NCBI GenBank assembly: GCA_030431085.1
Contig: JAUIJW010000015.1
Coordinates: 1 to 21,507 of the forward strand
From: Bacteroidia bacterium
Lineage (GTDB): Bacteria; Bacteroidota; Bacteroidia; Flavobacteriales; Flavobacteriaceae
Length of the DNA: 21,507 bases
Reading direction: 5' to 3'
Shown here: positions 1 to 7,591 of the stretch, in pieces
Layout of the letters: every line of letters starts with the position of its first letter
How positions within the stretch are numbered: the first letter of the stretch is position 1
The notes under the pieces: generated by a model
Seen by the model: only the letters and a program-made list of their open reading frames with translations
Told to the model about the DNA's origin: nothing
Databases searched by the model: none
Made by a program: the position numbers and the translations under genes

Positions 1-1196
1 TTTATCCTGATGAGCGTGGTAATATCAAAAAGAAGATTATACTTAAAGTAAGCGATTATAGATCTGCCATCATTCAAGGTAAGTTTTTAGCTAAAAAAGG
101 ATTATGGGTTTCGGAGTATAGAATAGAATCAGGATTAAATTGTGGAGGTCATGCTTTTGCTACAGATGGTTTCTTAATGGGACCTATACTTCAACAGTTT
201 AAGGAAAATAAAGGTAATTTAATATCAGAAACTTATAGTATTTTAGTTAAATCATTACATCATAAAAATGCCATAGTGCCGCGCACTGTTTTACCTATAA
301 AAATATCGGCTCAAGGTGGTGTGGGTACGGCAGAAGAGCATCAGTTTTTAATAGATCATTATCAAATAGACTCTGTAGGTTGGGGTTCACCTTTTCTTTT
401 GGTTCCAGAGGCCACTACAGTAGATGATGCCACTATCACAAAATTGTCTGAAGCCAAAGAAAAAGACTTATACTTAAGTAATATTTCGCCATTAGGAGTA
501 CCCTTTCATAATCTAAAAGGCAACACAAAAGATGAAGAGAAAGAACGGTTAATTGCCAAAAATAGACCTGGAAGTTCTTGCCCTAAAAAATTTGTGGCAC
601 TTAACAAAGATTATACAGATAAAGGAATATGTACCGCTTCTAGGCAATATCAAAATTTAAAGATTAACGATTTAAAACAACGAGATTTACCAAAACAAGA
701 ATATCTTTCGCTGTATCATAAAATCATTGAAAAATCATGTACCTGTGTTGGTTTAGGCACTTCGGCTTTGTTAAAATATAATTTAGATACCAAGAAAGAA
801 GGAATTGGAGTATCTGTTTGCCCGGGCCCAAACATGGCCTATTTTTCTAAAGTATTATCATTAAAAGAAATGGTAGATTATATCTACGGAATTTCAAAAA
901 ATATAAGTCGGGCAGATAGACCTAATATGTTTATCAAAGAATTACAAGTTTATATACAATATATCAAAGATAAAATTGAGGCGCATGATGGTGTGTTAGA
1001 TGTTAAACAGCAACGATATTACCATAAATTCATCAACAACTTAAAAGAAGGCGTTTCGTACTACCATACGATTTTAGGCCAGAAAAATCAGAATTACTTT
1101 GAAATAGCGAAGCAAAAAATTACTAATGATTTTAAAGATGGGCTGCAAAAGCTAGATCAGGTACTAGCTCGAGTCAATCAATTGGCCATTCAATAA
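1..1196 (+). CDS. Conserved cysteine-bearing protein of unknown function, 5'-truncated by the window edge
   Basis: The reading frame is open from base 3, so the ATG at 177 is internal and the gene begins before the window. 397 residues are visible. I do not recognise the family with certainty. Numbering from the first visible codon, there is a Gly-rich Cys motif (GLNCGGHAFATDG, Cys47), then a stretch like the phosphate-binding part of a TIM barrel (ISAQGGVGTAEEH, about 101-113, then VGWGSPFLLVPEAT). Five more cysteines follow at 193, 210, 246, 248 and 273, in SSCPKKF, ICTASRQY, SCTCVGLG and VSVCPGP. The tail from about 275 is helical and charged. The barrel-like motif recalls FMN enzymes such as nitronate monooxygenase or glutamate synthase domains, and the cysteines could bind a metal or Fe-S cluster. 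Both ideas are inference. The gene converges on pcm 36 bases downstream, with only a weak 5-bp hairpin between them. Confidence 0.8.
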   Translation, partial: YPDERGNIKKKIILKVSDYRSAIIQGKFLAKKGLWVSEYRIESGLNCGGHAFATDGFLMGPILQQFKENKGNLISETYSILVKSLHHKNAIVPRTVLPIKISAQGGVGTAEEHQFLIDHYQIDSVGWGSPFLLVPEATTVDDATITKLSEAKEKDLYLSNISPLGVPFHNLKGNTKDEEKERLIAKNRPGSSCPKKFVALNKDYTDKGICTASRQYQNLKINDLKQRDLPKQEYLSLYHKIIEKSCTCVGLGTSALLKYNLDTKKEGIGVSVCPGPNMAYFSKVLSLKEMVDYIYGISKNISRADRPNMFIKELQVYIQYIKDKIEAHDGVLDVKQQRYYHKFINNLKEGVSYYHTILGQKNQNYFEIAKQKITNDFKDGLQKLDQVLARVNQLAIQ

Positions 1197-1232
1197 ATAA
1201 TATTGTTAGCTTATAAAGCTCTATAGAAGTAA

Positions 1233-1880
1233 TTATTTAGCGCTATCTTTTAGCATTGGCACAAATCTAAAATCGCCAAATTCATGCTTTTCAAATTCCT
1301 TATCTCCCTTACGGATGATAAGTGTCATGACTTGAGTTTCATTACCAACAGGAATCACCAGTCTACCACCAATTTTTAATTGAGCTAGCAATGGTTTTGG
1401 TATGTAGGGTGCTCCGGCGGTTACTATAACGCCATCAAAAGGCGCAAATTCTGGCCAACCTAAATACCCATCTCCATAAGAGAGTTTTTTCGGCACATAG
1501 CCTAATTTAGGTAGTAGTTTTTTAGTTTTAACAAATAACTCGTGTTGCCTTTCTATGCTATACACTTCTGCATTTAACGATTTTAAAACTGCAGTTTGAT
1601 AACCAGAACCAGTACCAATCTCCAATATTTTTTGATGCGGCGCTACTTGTAATAATTCTGTTTGAAAGGCAACCGTATAAGGCTGAGATATGGTTTGATC
1701 TGCTCCAATAGGAAACGGCTTGTCTTGATAAGCAAAATCTATAAAACTCGAATCCATAAACAAATGTCTTGGTATGTTAGAGATTGCTTTTAAAACATTC
1801 TCATCTTTTATACCCTTAGCTTTAATAGTGGCAACAAGCTGGTTTCTAAGTCCTTTATGTTTATTAGTGTCATTAATCAT
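1233..1880 (-). CDS. pcm: Protein-L-isoaspartate O-methyltransferase
   Basis: This cytosolic repair enzyme uses S-adenosylmethionine to methylate L-isoaspartyl residues in aged proteins, so that they can revert to aspartate. The product is 215 residues, the normal length for bacterial Pcm. The SAM-binding motif I is ILEIGTGSGYQ at 85-95. It is preceded by the family's substrate-loop signature, from AYQDKPFPIG to ISQPYTVAFQ (about 50-73). The later strand FDGVIVTAGAPYIP is also typical. The start at 1880 gives the usual N-terminus (LRNQLVATIKAKGI, 11-24). The gene stands alone and diverges from the oxidoreductase operon at 1963. A TAnnTTTG box ends only 7 bases before the ATG, so the message is probably leaderless or nearly so. 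Confidence 0.95.
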   Translation of the reverse strand: MINDTNKHKGLRNQLVATIKAKGIKDENVLKAISNIPRHLFMDSSFIDFAYQDKPFPIGADQTISQPYTVAFQTELLQVAPHQKILEIGTGSGYQTAVLKSLNAEVYSIERQHELFVKTKKLLPKLGYVPKKLSYGDGYLGWPEFAPFDGVIVTAGAPYIPKPLLAQLKIGGRLVIPVGNETQVMTLIIRKGDKEFEKHEFGDFRFVPMLKDSAK

Positions 1881-1887
1881 AGGTTTT

Positions 1888-1895
1888 CAAAAATA
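1888..1895 (-). promoter_or_regulatory. Candidate -7 box for pcm
   Basis: On the minus strand this reads TATTTTTG, an exact match to the Bacteroidota -7 consensus TAnnTTTG. It lies 7 bases upstream of the pcm ATG. No clear -33 TTG element was found at the usual distance, so this is a motif match only. In such AT-rich DNA chance matches are possible. Confidence 0.4.
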
Positions 1896-1939
1896 GCTAA
1901 TTATTTTTCTAATTTCGGTGCTAAAAATATCATATTTTG

Positions 1940-1947
1940 TACTTTTG
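1940..1947 (+). promoter_or_regulatory. Candidate -7 box for the oxidoreductase/hydroxylase/dehydrogenase operon
   Basis: TACTTTTG matches TAnnTTTG and sits 15 bases before the ATG at 1963. Transcription would then begin near 1953, downstream of the in-frame GTG at 1918. This supports 1963 as the real start. No convincing -33 element is visible. Confidence 0.45.
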
Positions 1948-1962
1948 ACTAAAATATTTTTT

Positions 1963-2922
1963 ATGCTTAACGTTGGTGTTTTAGGTGCTGGTCATCTCGG
2001 TAAAATTCATTTAAAACTATTGCAAGAATCTAAAAAGTTCAATCTTAAAGGTTTTTTTGACCCCAGCCGGGCGCATGCAGAAAAGGTTCATGAAGAGTTT
2101 GGGTATCCTATCTTTAACTCCATTGATGATTTAATTGAAGCCGTAGATGTTATTGACATTGTAACACCAACCGTAAACCATTTTGAATGTGCTCAAAAAG
2201 CCATTTTAAATGGCAAACATATTTTCATTGAAAAACCGATTACCACTACCGTAAGTGAAGCGGAAGAACTAAGAGATTTGGTAAAACAGCAAGGCGTTAG
2301 AGGCCAGGTGGGGCATGTAGAGCGATTTAACCCTGCGTTTACCGCAGTTAAGGATAAAATAGACAACCCTATGTTTATTGAAACCCATAGACTGGCAGAA
2401 TTTAACCCTAGAGGAACCGATGTGCCGGTGGTTTTAGACTTAATGATTCATGATATAGATATTATTTTGAGCGTGGTAGACTCTCCTGTTAAAGCGGTTC
2501 ATGCCAGTGGTGTTGCTGTTATTAGTGATACTCCAGATATTGCCAATGCACGCTTAGAATTTGATAACGGTTGTGTGGCTAACCTCACAGCGAGTAGAAT
2601 TTCACTTAAAAATATGAGAAAATCAAGGTTTTTTCAAAAAGACGCTTATATCTCTGTAGACTTTCTAGAGAAGAAAAGTGAAGTTGTTAAAATGAAAGAT
2701 GTACCAGAGAACCCAGACGAATTTGCTATGATTCTTCAAAATGCAGAAGGTGTAAAAAAGCAAATCTATTTTGAAAATCCAAATATTGAAAACAATAATG
2801 CTATCTTAGATGAATTAGAAACTTTTGCTGATGCTATTCACCAAGATGCAACCCCAATTGTATCCCTACATCAAGGTACCGAAGCTTTAAGAATTGCTCA
2901 AAGAATTATTGATAATTTTTAG
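1963..2922 (+). CDS. Gfo/Idh/MocA family NAD(P)-dependent oxidoreductase
   Basis: 319 residues. I chose ATG 1963 over the upstream GTG at 1918: the Rossmann strand then begins at once (MLNVGVLGAGHLGKIH, with GxGxxG), and a -7 box lies between the two starts. The sugar-oxidoreductase hallmark EKP follows AILNGKHIFI, at about residues 93-95. The motifs GHVERFNPAF and LDLMIHDIDIIL mark the C-terminal substrate domain. There is no signal peptide, so the protein should be cytosolic. The ERFNP/HDID pattern resembles GnnA-like oxidoreductases of UDP-sugars in lipid A pathways, but this is only a suggestion. It is the first gene of a three-gene operon, 10 bases before a fatty acid hydroxylase gene, so an envelope-lipid or lipid-linked sugar substrate is plausible. 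Confidence 0.85.
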   Translation: MLNVGVLGAGHLGKIHLKLLQESKKFNLKGFFDPSRAHAEKVHEEFGYPIFNSIDDLIEAVDVIDIVTPTVNHFECAQKAILNGKHIFIEKPITTTVSEAEELRDLVKQQGVRGQVGHVERFNPAFTAVKDKIDNPMFIETHRLAEFNPRGTDVPVVLDLMIHDIDIILSVVDSPVKAVHASGVAVISDTPDIANARLEFDNGCVANLTASRISLKNMRKSRFFQKDAYISVDFLEKKSEVVKMKDVPENPDEFAMILQNAEGVKKQIYFENPNIENNNAILDELETFADAIHQDATPIVSLHQGTEALRIAQRIIDNF

Positions 2923-2932
2923 AACGTAAGCT

Positions 2933-3568
2933 ATGAATACTAAAGTAACTACAGAACACAGAAAAGGAGCCGCTACTATATTCAACAACCCAATTTTAGA
3001 AAGCCTTACCAAAACAACACTTATTTCAAATGTTATAGTTTATGGACTAACGGTTGTTGCACTAGTTTACGTAGCTTTAGAGGTTAAAAATATTCCGTTT
3101 TTAACATTTTTAGGCCTTTTTATTTTTGCTTTACTTTTTTGGACTTTGGCTGAATATGTCTTACATCGATTTTTGTTCCATTGGGTGAGTGAAAATAAAT
3201 TCATCAAACGGTTTCATTTTATCATGCATGGGTCGCATCACTTATATCCAAAAGACAGGGAAAGACTTTTAATGCCTCCAGTACCAGGGCTTATTATGGC
3301 AAGTCTCTTATTTGGTATATTTTATGTGTTTTTTTATTTAATAGGTCATCCAATTTATACATGGGCATTTTTTCCAGGTTTCTTTTTAGGATATTTGCTA
3401 TATTCATTTTTACATCGTGCCATTCATGTAAGAAAGGCGCCCAAAAATTTCTTTGCATATCCGTGGCAGCATCATATATTACATCATTATAAGTATCCTA
3501 ATAAAGCCTTTGGCGTATCTAATACTATTTGGGATAGAGTTTTTGGCACTATTCCCCCGAAATCATAA
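2933..3568 (+). CDS. Membrane fatty acid hydroxylase (sterol desaturase / FA2H-like superfamily)
   Basis: 211 residues. The histidine clusters that bind the di-metal centre are all present: HRFLFH (78-83), HFIMHGSHH (95-103), HRAIH (161-165) and HHILHH (180-185). Hydrophobic segments at about 31-50, 54-72, 118-138 and 142-160 indicate an integral inner-membrane protein with its His boxes on the cytosolic face. The spacing and the HGSHHLYP and KAFGVSNTIWD motifs resemble the catalytic part of fatty acid / ceramide 2-hydroxylases (FA2H, yeast Scs7), without a cytochrome b5 domain. The likely role is oxygen-dependent hydroxylation of a fatty acyl chain in a membrane lipid. Carotenoid hydroxylases belong to the same superfamily and cannot be fully excluded. 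It is the middle gene of the operon (gaps of 10 and 12 bases), followed by a hydroxyacyl-CoA dehydrogenase. Confidence 0.85.
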   Translation: MNTKVTTEHRKGAATIFNNPILESLTKTTLISNVIVYGLTVVALVYVALEVKNIPFLTFLGLFIFALLFWTLAEYVLHRFLFHWVSENKFIKRFHFIMHGSHHLYPKDRERLLMPPVPGLIMASLLFGIFYVFFYLIGHPIYTWAFFPGFFLGYLLYSFLHRAIHVRKAPKNFFAYPWQHHILHHYKYPNKAFGVSNTIWDRVFGTIPPKS

Positions 3569-3580
3569 ATTTATAAAATC

Positions 3581-4468
3581 ATGAAAAAAATCGCAGTTAT
3601 AGGTGCGGGTACTATGGGTAATGGTATTGCGCATGTCTTTGCCCAAAGTGGATTTGAAGTAAACTTAATAGATATTTCTAAAAATGCTTTAGATAAAAGT
3701 ATTAAAACTATTGAAAATAATTTAGATAGGTTATTAAGTAAAGATAAAATCACCACGGAAATTAAACAGCAAACACTTAACAATTTAAATACATTCACTA
3801 GTCTTAAAGACGGGGTGAAGTTAACAGATTTGGTGGTTGAAGCCGCCACAGAAAACATTGATCTAAAACTGAAGATTTTTAAAGACTTAGACCAATTTGC
3901 TCCTCAAGAAACCATATTAGCTACCAATACATCTTCAATTTCTATCACTAAAATCGCAGCTGCTACAAACAGGCCAGATCGGGTAATAGGCATGCATTTT
4001 ATGAATCCCGTACCAATTATGAAATTGGTTGAAATCATAAGAGGTTATTCTACAAGTGATACCGTAACTGAAACCATTATGGCATTGTCTGAAAAGCTTG
4101 GTAAAATACCTGTTGAAGTTAACGATTATCCTGGGTTTATTGCGAATAGAATTTTAATGCCCATGCTTAATGAAGCCATATACTCATTATATGAGGGTGT
4201 TGCCGGAGTTTATGAAATTGACACTGTTATGAAATTAGGAATGGCTCATCCTATGGGACCATTACAATTAGCAGATTTTATAGGTTTAGATGTATGCTTA
4301 TCAATTTTAAAAGTTTTACATGACGGTTTTGGAAATCCTAAATATGCTCCTTGCCCCCTTTTAGTTAATATGGTAACTGCCGGAAAATTAGGGGTAAAAT
4401 CTGGTGAAGGATTCTATGACTATACCGAATCGAGGAAAGCAGAGAAAATATCTAATCAGTTTTTATAA
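3581..4468 (+). CDS. hbd: 3-hydroxyacyl-CoA (3-hydroxybutyryl-CoA) dehydrogenase
   Basis: 295 residues, the standard length for single-function Hbd/PaaH-type enzymes, which interconvert 3-hydroxyacyl-CoA and 3-oxoacyl-CoA with NAD(P). The dinucleotide motif GAGTMG is at 8-13. The catalytic set known from human HAD (Ser137, His158, Glu170, Asn208) lines up with Ser118 (TNTSS), His139 (GMHFMNPVP), Glu151 (KLVEII) and Asn189 (PGFIANR), all at conserved spacing. The C-terminal helical dimer domain ends in KSGEGFYDYTE. No enoyl-CoA hydratase domain is fused. It is the last gene of the operon, 12 bases after the hydroxylase gene and just before a strong terminator. Chain-length preference cannot be read from the sequence. 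Its position suggests work on hydroxylated acyl chains, or simply shared lipid metabolism. Confidence 0.92.
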   Translation: MKKIAVIGAGTMGNGIAHVFAQSGFEVNLIDISKNALDKSIKTIENNLDRLLSKDKITTEIKQQTLNNLNTFTSLKDGVKLTDLVVEAATENIDLKLKIFKDLDQFAPQETILATNTSSISITKIAAATNRPDRVIGMHFMNPVPIMKLVEIIRGYSTSDTVTETIMALSEKLGKIPVEVNDYPGFIANRILMPMLNEAIYSLYEGVAGVYEIDTVMKLGMAHPMGPLQLADFIGLDVCLSILKVLHDGFGNPKYAPCPLLVNMVTAGKLGVKSGEGFYDYTESRKAEKISNQFL

Positions 4469-4476
4469 CATACTTT

Positions 4477-4507
4477 AAACCGCCATTACGAAAATGGCGG
4501 TTTTTTT
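4477..4507 (+). terminator. Rho-independent terminator after the hydroxyacyl-CoA dehydrogenase
   Basis: A perfect 11-bp stem, AAACCGCCATT (4477-4487) with AATGGCGGTTT (4493-4503), has a 5-base loop and is followed by T's up to 4507. It starts 9 bases after the stop codon of the + strand operon. It also sits against the stop of the converging DUF2461 gene, whose stop codon overlaps the T-run. On the minus strand only a weak TTT follows, so termination there is less certain. Confidence 0.85.
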
Positions 4508-5177
4508 ACAATATCGATTCTCCATTAAGATTAGTCGTTAAAACTTCACTCATATAGTCAAAAAAAGGTCTTAAAGTTCTAAAAGAATTATCTATTTGAT
4601 CTAAAAAATCATCAGACAACACTTCTTTATCGGTAAAGTTTCTAACAGCGATATATCCTTTTTTACGGATTAAATCAATGGCAGGATGCTCTTTATCAAA
4701 GCCTTTAGGTGCTGTTTTTAACTCACTCCCCTCTAACTTACCTCCAAAAATATTTTTAAATTTAGTTTCGGCTATAATCTCTCTAATTGGCAGATCATTA
4801 AACTCAATTTCCTTTCTTATACGCAATAAATCTTCCTTGTTCGGCTCCCAAAACCCACCTGCCAAAAACGATTCTCCAGGCCTAACTCTTAAATAATACC
4901 CGCCACGTAATTCTTTCCCTAAACGACTAAAACTAGCTGCAAAATGCGGATTATATGGTGTTTTATCCTTAGAAAATCTTACATCACGATAAATTCTAAA
5001 CATTTTGATTTTTTCAATGTTATCATGTTGTTTCAAATTTTCCAATATAGATTGATAAAAAAGTTTAGCATCGGCTAAAGCCTCGTCGTATCTAGGCTTA
5101 TTATCTTTAAACCAGTCTCTATCGTTATGTTGTTGTAAATCTTTTAAAAAAGTAAAAGCATTATGGCTAAAAGGCAT
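4506..5177 (-). CDS. DUF2461 domain-containing protein
   Basis: 223 residues covering the whole DUF2461 (TIGR02453-type) family, whose biochemical function I do not know to be established. Family marks are the N-terminal FLKDLQQHNDRDWFKDNKPR (10-29), KMFRIYRDVRFSKDKTPYN (about 58-76), and the GGYYLRVRPGES and AGGFWEP strands in the middle. It has no signal peptide and no membrane segment, so it should be cytosolic. It is a single gene converging on the lipid operon and diverging from topB. The 119 bases upstream are AT-rich without an exact TAnnTTTG box on this strand. The family is widespread in Bacteroidota, and its neighbours here do not suggest a role. Confidence 0.9.
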   Translation of the reverse strand: MPFSHNAFTFLKDLQQHNDRDWFKDNKPRYDEALADAKLFYQSILENLKQHDNIEKIKMFRIYRDVRFSKDKTPYNPHFAASFSRLGKELRGGYYLRVRPGESFLAGGFWEPNKEDLLRIRKEIEFNDLPIREIIAETKFKNIFGGKLEGSELKTAPKGFDKEHPAIDLIRKKGYIAVRNFTDKEVLSDDFLDQIDNSFRTLRPFFDYMSEVLTTNLNGESIL

Positions 5178-5296
5178 TCTAATTATTTTTTTACAAGATA
5201 CTAAATTGAATAGATTTCTTTGTTAAAAAAAAGGAACTAAATCTAATCTTTAAATGCAGAGAATATGTTTAATTTGCTCTTAAAAGGTATATTCAA

Positions 5297-7591
5297 TTGA
5301 AAGTTTGTATTGCAGAAAAACCAAGTGTTGCAAGAGAAATTGCAAATGTTCTAGGTGCCAAAACTAAAAGAGATGGCTATTTCGAAGGCAACGGGTACGC
5401 TGTAACCTATACCTTTGGGCACTTATGTACGCTTTACGAACCCAAAGATTATAAAACCTATTGGAAGAGTTGGGATTTAAATAATTTACCCATGCTTCCA
5501 GAAAAATTTAAAACTAAAGTTGTTTCTAATTCAGGTATTCAAAAACAATTTAAAATTGTAAAAAAACTATTTGATTCTGCTACTGAAATTATTAACTGTG
5601 GTGATGCTGGACAAGAAGGAGAACTCATTCAGCGTTGGGTTTTAAACCAGGCTAACTATCAGGGCACCGTTAAAAGACTCTGGATCTCTTCGTTAACCAA
5701 AGAAGCGATTAAAGAAGGTTTTAACCAATTAAAAGATGCTTCTGAATTTGATCATCTTTATTATGCTGGGTTTTCTAGAGCAATTGGCGATTGGCTTTTG
5801 GGAATTAATGCCACCAGATTATACACGGTAAAGCACGGAGGTTATAAACAAGTTCTTTCTATTGGTAGAGTTCAAACTCCTACTCTAGCCATGTTGGTTG
5901 AGCGCTATCTAGAAATTCAAAATTTCAAACCCCAACCTTATTGGGAGCTACAAACACTTTATAGAAATGTACTTTTTAATTGTGAAGAAGGACGTTTTTT
6001 AGATCAACAAAAAGGCGAAACTTTTGCAAAGAAAGTAAAGTCTAGTGAATTTCAAATTAGCGATATTCAAAAAAAAGATGGTAAAGAATATGCTCCTAAA
6101 CTATTTGATCTAACTGGGTTACAGGTGTATTGCAATACTAAATTTGGATTTTCAGCAGATGAAACTCTAAAAATAGCTCAAAAACTGTACGAACAAAAAG
6201 CAATTACCTATCCAAGGGTAGATACCACGTATTTACCATTAGATATTTATTCGAAATGCAAAGGTATACTTAGTCATTTAAAGCGGTACAACCCTATAAT
6301 TAACCCCTTGCTTGGTAATAAGCTAAGGAAATCCAGTAAAGTTTTTAATGATAAAAAAGTAACCGATCATCACGCTATCATACCAACAGGAGTAGAATTG
6401 TCATTAAATCCTGCTCAACAATTGGTTTACAACATCATATGTAAACGTTTTATTGCTATTTTTTACCCTGATTGTAAAGTATCTCATAGTACAGTTTTAG
6501 GTACGGTGACGGATGTGTCTTTTAAAACTACGGGTAAAGAAATTATTGATAAAGGATGGCGCTTGGTTTTTGAATATAATAATTCTGATAAGCAAAAAGA
6601 GAAAGATGTATTACCTGATTTTGTTATTGGAGAAAAGGGCCCTCATGAGCCATCTTTCCTTGAAAAGGAAACTAAACCGCCTAAACAGTATAGTGAAGCT
6701 TCTTTATTAAGAGCTATGGAAACAGCCGGAAAAAAGGTAGATGATGAAGAAATGAGAGATCTTATGAAAGAAAATGGTATTGGTAGACCGTCTACAAGAG
6801 CTAATATTATTGAAACCTTGTTCAAAAGAAAATATATTAAACGAAATAAAAAGCAAATTATCCCTACACCTACAGGCATTGAACTTATCAATACTATCAA
6901 TAATGAACTTTTAAAGTCTGCAGAACTTACTGGCCGCTGGGAAAAGCAGCTAAAAGAGATAGAAAAAGGCCATTACAGCGCTTCACAATTTATTACTAAT
7001 ATGAAAGCAATGGTAGATCAACTAGTGTATGAGGTAAGAAGTGATACAAGCCCAGTTACTATAGGTGCATCAACCCAAGTTCAAGCTAAAACAGCAGTTT
7101 CACCAAAAAGCATTAAAACGATCATTAATACAACCTGCCCTAAATGTGGAAAGGTGCAAATTTTAAAAGGTAAAAATGCCTATGGGTGTAGCCAATTTAA
7201 ACAAGGTTGTGATTTTAGACTACCATTCTTAATTCATCATAAAAAAATATCAGAAAATCAATATTTAAGACTCTTAAAAAAAGGAAGTACTGTTCAATTA
7301 AAAGGATTTAAACTTGATGACAATAACGTTACAGGAGTGCTTGAATTAAGTAACGATAAAAAAGTTATATTCAAAAAAATAAATACTCCAATAAAAAGCA
7401 TTCCCGATAAAATAAAATGCCCTAAATGCAGCCAAGGTTTGATTGTAAAAGGCACATCAGCTTATGGCTGTAGCGATTTTAAAAAAGGGTGTGACTATGT
7501 CATTTCATTTAAAAAAATCAAGGCTTTAGCTAAAGGTAAAACTTTAGATAAAGCTACAGTTTACCATATTATTAGCGGCCATAAATCATGA
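5297..7591 (+). CDS. topB: DNA topoisomerase III (type IA)
   Basis: 764 residues. A TTG start is used: a stop at 5270-5272 closes the frame upstream, no ATG or GTG intervenes, and TTG gives the classic TOPRIM N-terminus KVCIAEKPSVAREIANVLG. AAAGG about 10 bases upstream may serve as a ribosome-binding site. The enzyme relaxes or decatenates single-stranded DNA crossings through a 5'-phosphotyrosine. The acidic TOPRIM motif reads CGDAGQEGE, a DAGxEGE form like that of Bacillus-type TopB. The nucleophile is Tyr305 in ITYPRVDTTYL, and the SIGRVQTPTLAML motif is present. Two C-terminal four-cysteine zinc motifs begin CPKCGKVQIL and CPKCSQGLIV, about residues 613-740, which explains the extra length over E. 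coli TopB. The final codons overlap the next gene by ATGA, so translation is probably coupled. Confidence 0.95.
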   Translation: MKVCIAEKPSVAREIANVLGAKTKRDGYFEGNGYAVTYTFGHLCTLYEPKDYKTYWKSWDLNNLPMLPEKFKTKVVSNSGIQKQFKIVKKLFDSATEIINCGDAGQEGELIQRWVLNQANYQGTVKRLWISSLTKEAIKEGFNQLKDASEFDHLYYAGFSRAIGDWLLGINATRLYTVKHGGYKQVLSIGRVQTPTLAMLVERYLEIQNFKPQPYWELQTLYRNVLFNCEEGRFLDQQKGETFAKKVKSSEFQISDIQKKDGKEYAPKLFDLTGLQVYCNTKFGFSADETLKIAQKLYEQKAITYPRVDTTYLPLDIYSKCKGILSHLKRYNPIINPLLGNKLRKSSKVFNDKKVTDHHAIIPTGVELSLNPAQQLVYNIICKRFIAIFYPDCKVSHSTVLGTVTDVSFKTTGKEIIDKGWRLVFEYNNSDKQKEKDVLPDFVIGEKGPHEPSFLEKETKPPKQYSEASLLRAMETAGKKVDDEEMRDLMKENGIGRPSTRANIIETLFKRKYIKRNKKQIIPTPTGIELINTINNELLKSAELTGRWEKQLKEIEKGHYSASQFITNMKAMVDQLVYEVRSDTSPVTIGASTQVQAKTAVSPKSIKTIINTTCPKCGKVQILKGKNAYGCSQFKQGCDFRLPFLIHHKKISENQYLRLLKKGSTVQLKGFKLDDNNVTGVLELSNDKKVIFKKINTPIKSIPDKIKCPKCSQGLIVKGTSAYGCSDFKKGCDYVISFKKIKALAKGKTLDKATVYHIISGHKS

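Noticed and set aside
1208..1220. Hairpin AGCTT-ATA-AAGCT between the left-edge gene and pcm as a terminator
   Set aside because: The stem is only 5 bp and no T-run follows on either strand.
1918..1962. GTG-initiated N-terminal extension of the Gfo/Idh/MocA protein
   Set aside because: A -7 box lies inside the extension, the extra 15 residues precede a Rossmann strand that normally begins at the N-terminus, and the ATG at 1963 explains the protein better.
3571..3858. 95-codon minus-strand ORF within the hydroxyacyl-CoA dehydrogenase gene
   Set aside because: It is antisense to a well-conserved gene with intact catalytic residues. The translation is low complexity and hydrophobic, as expected of a shadow frame.
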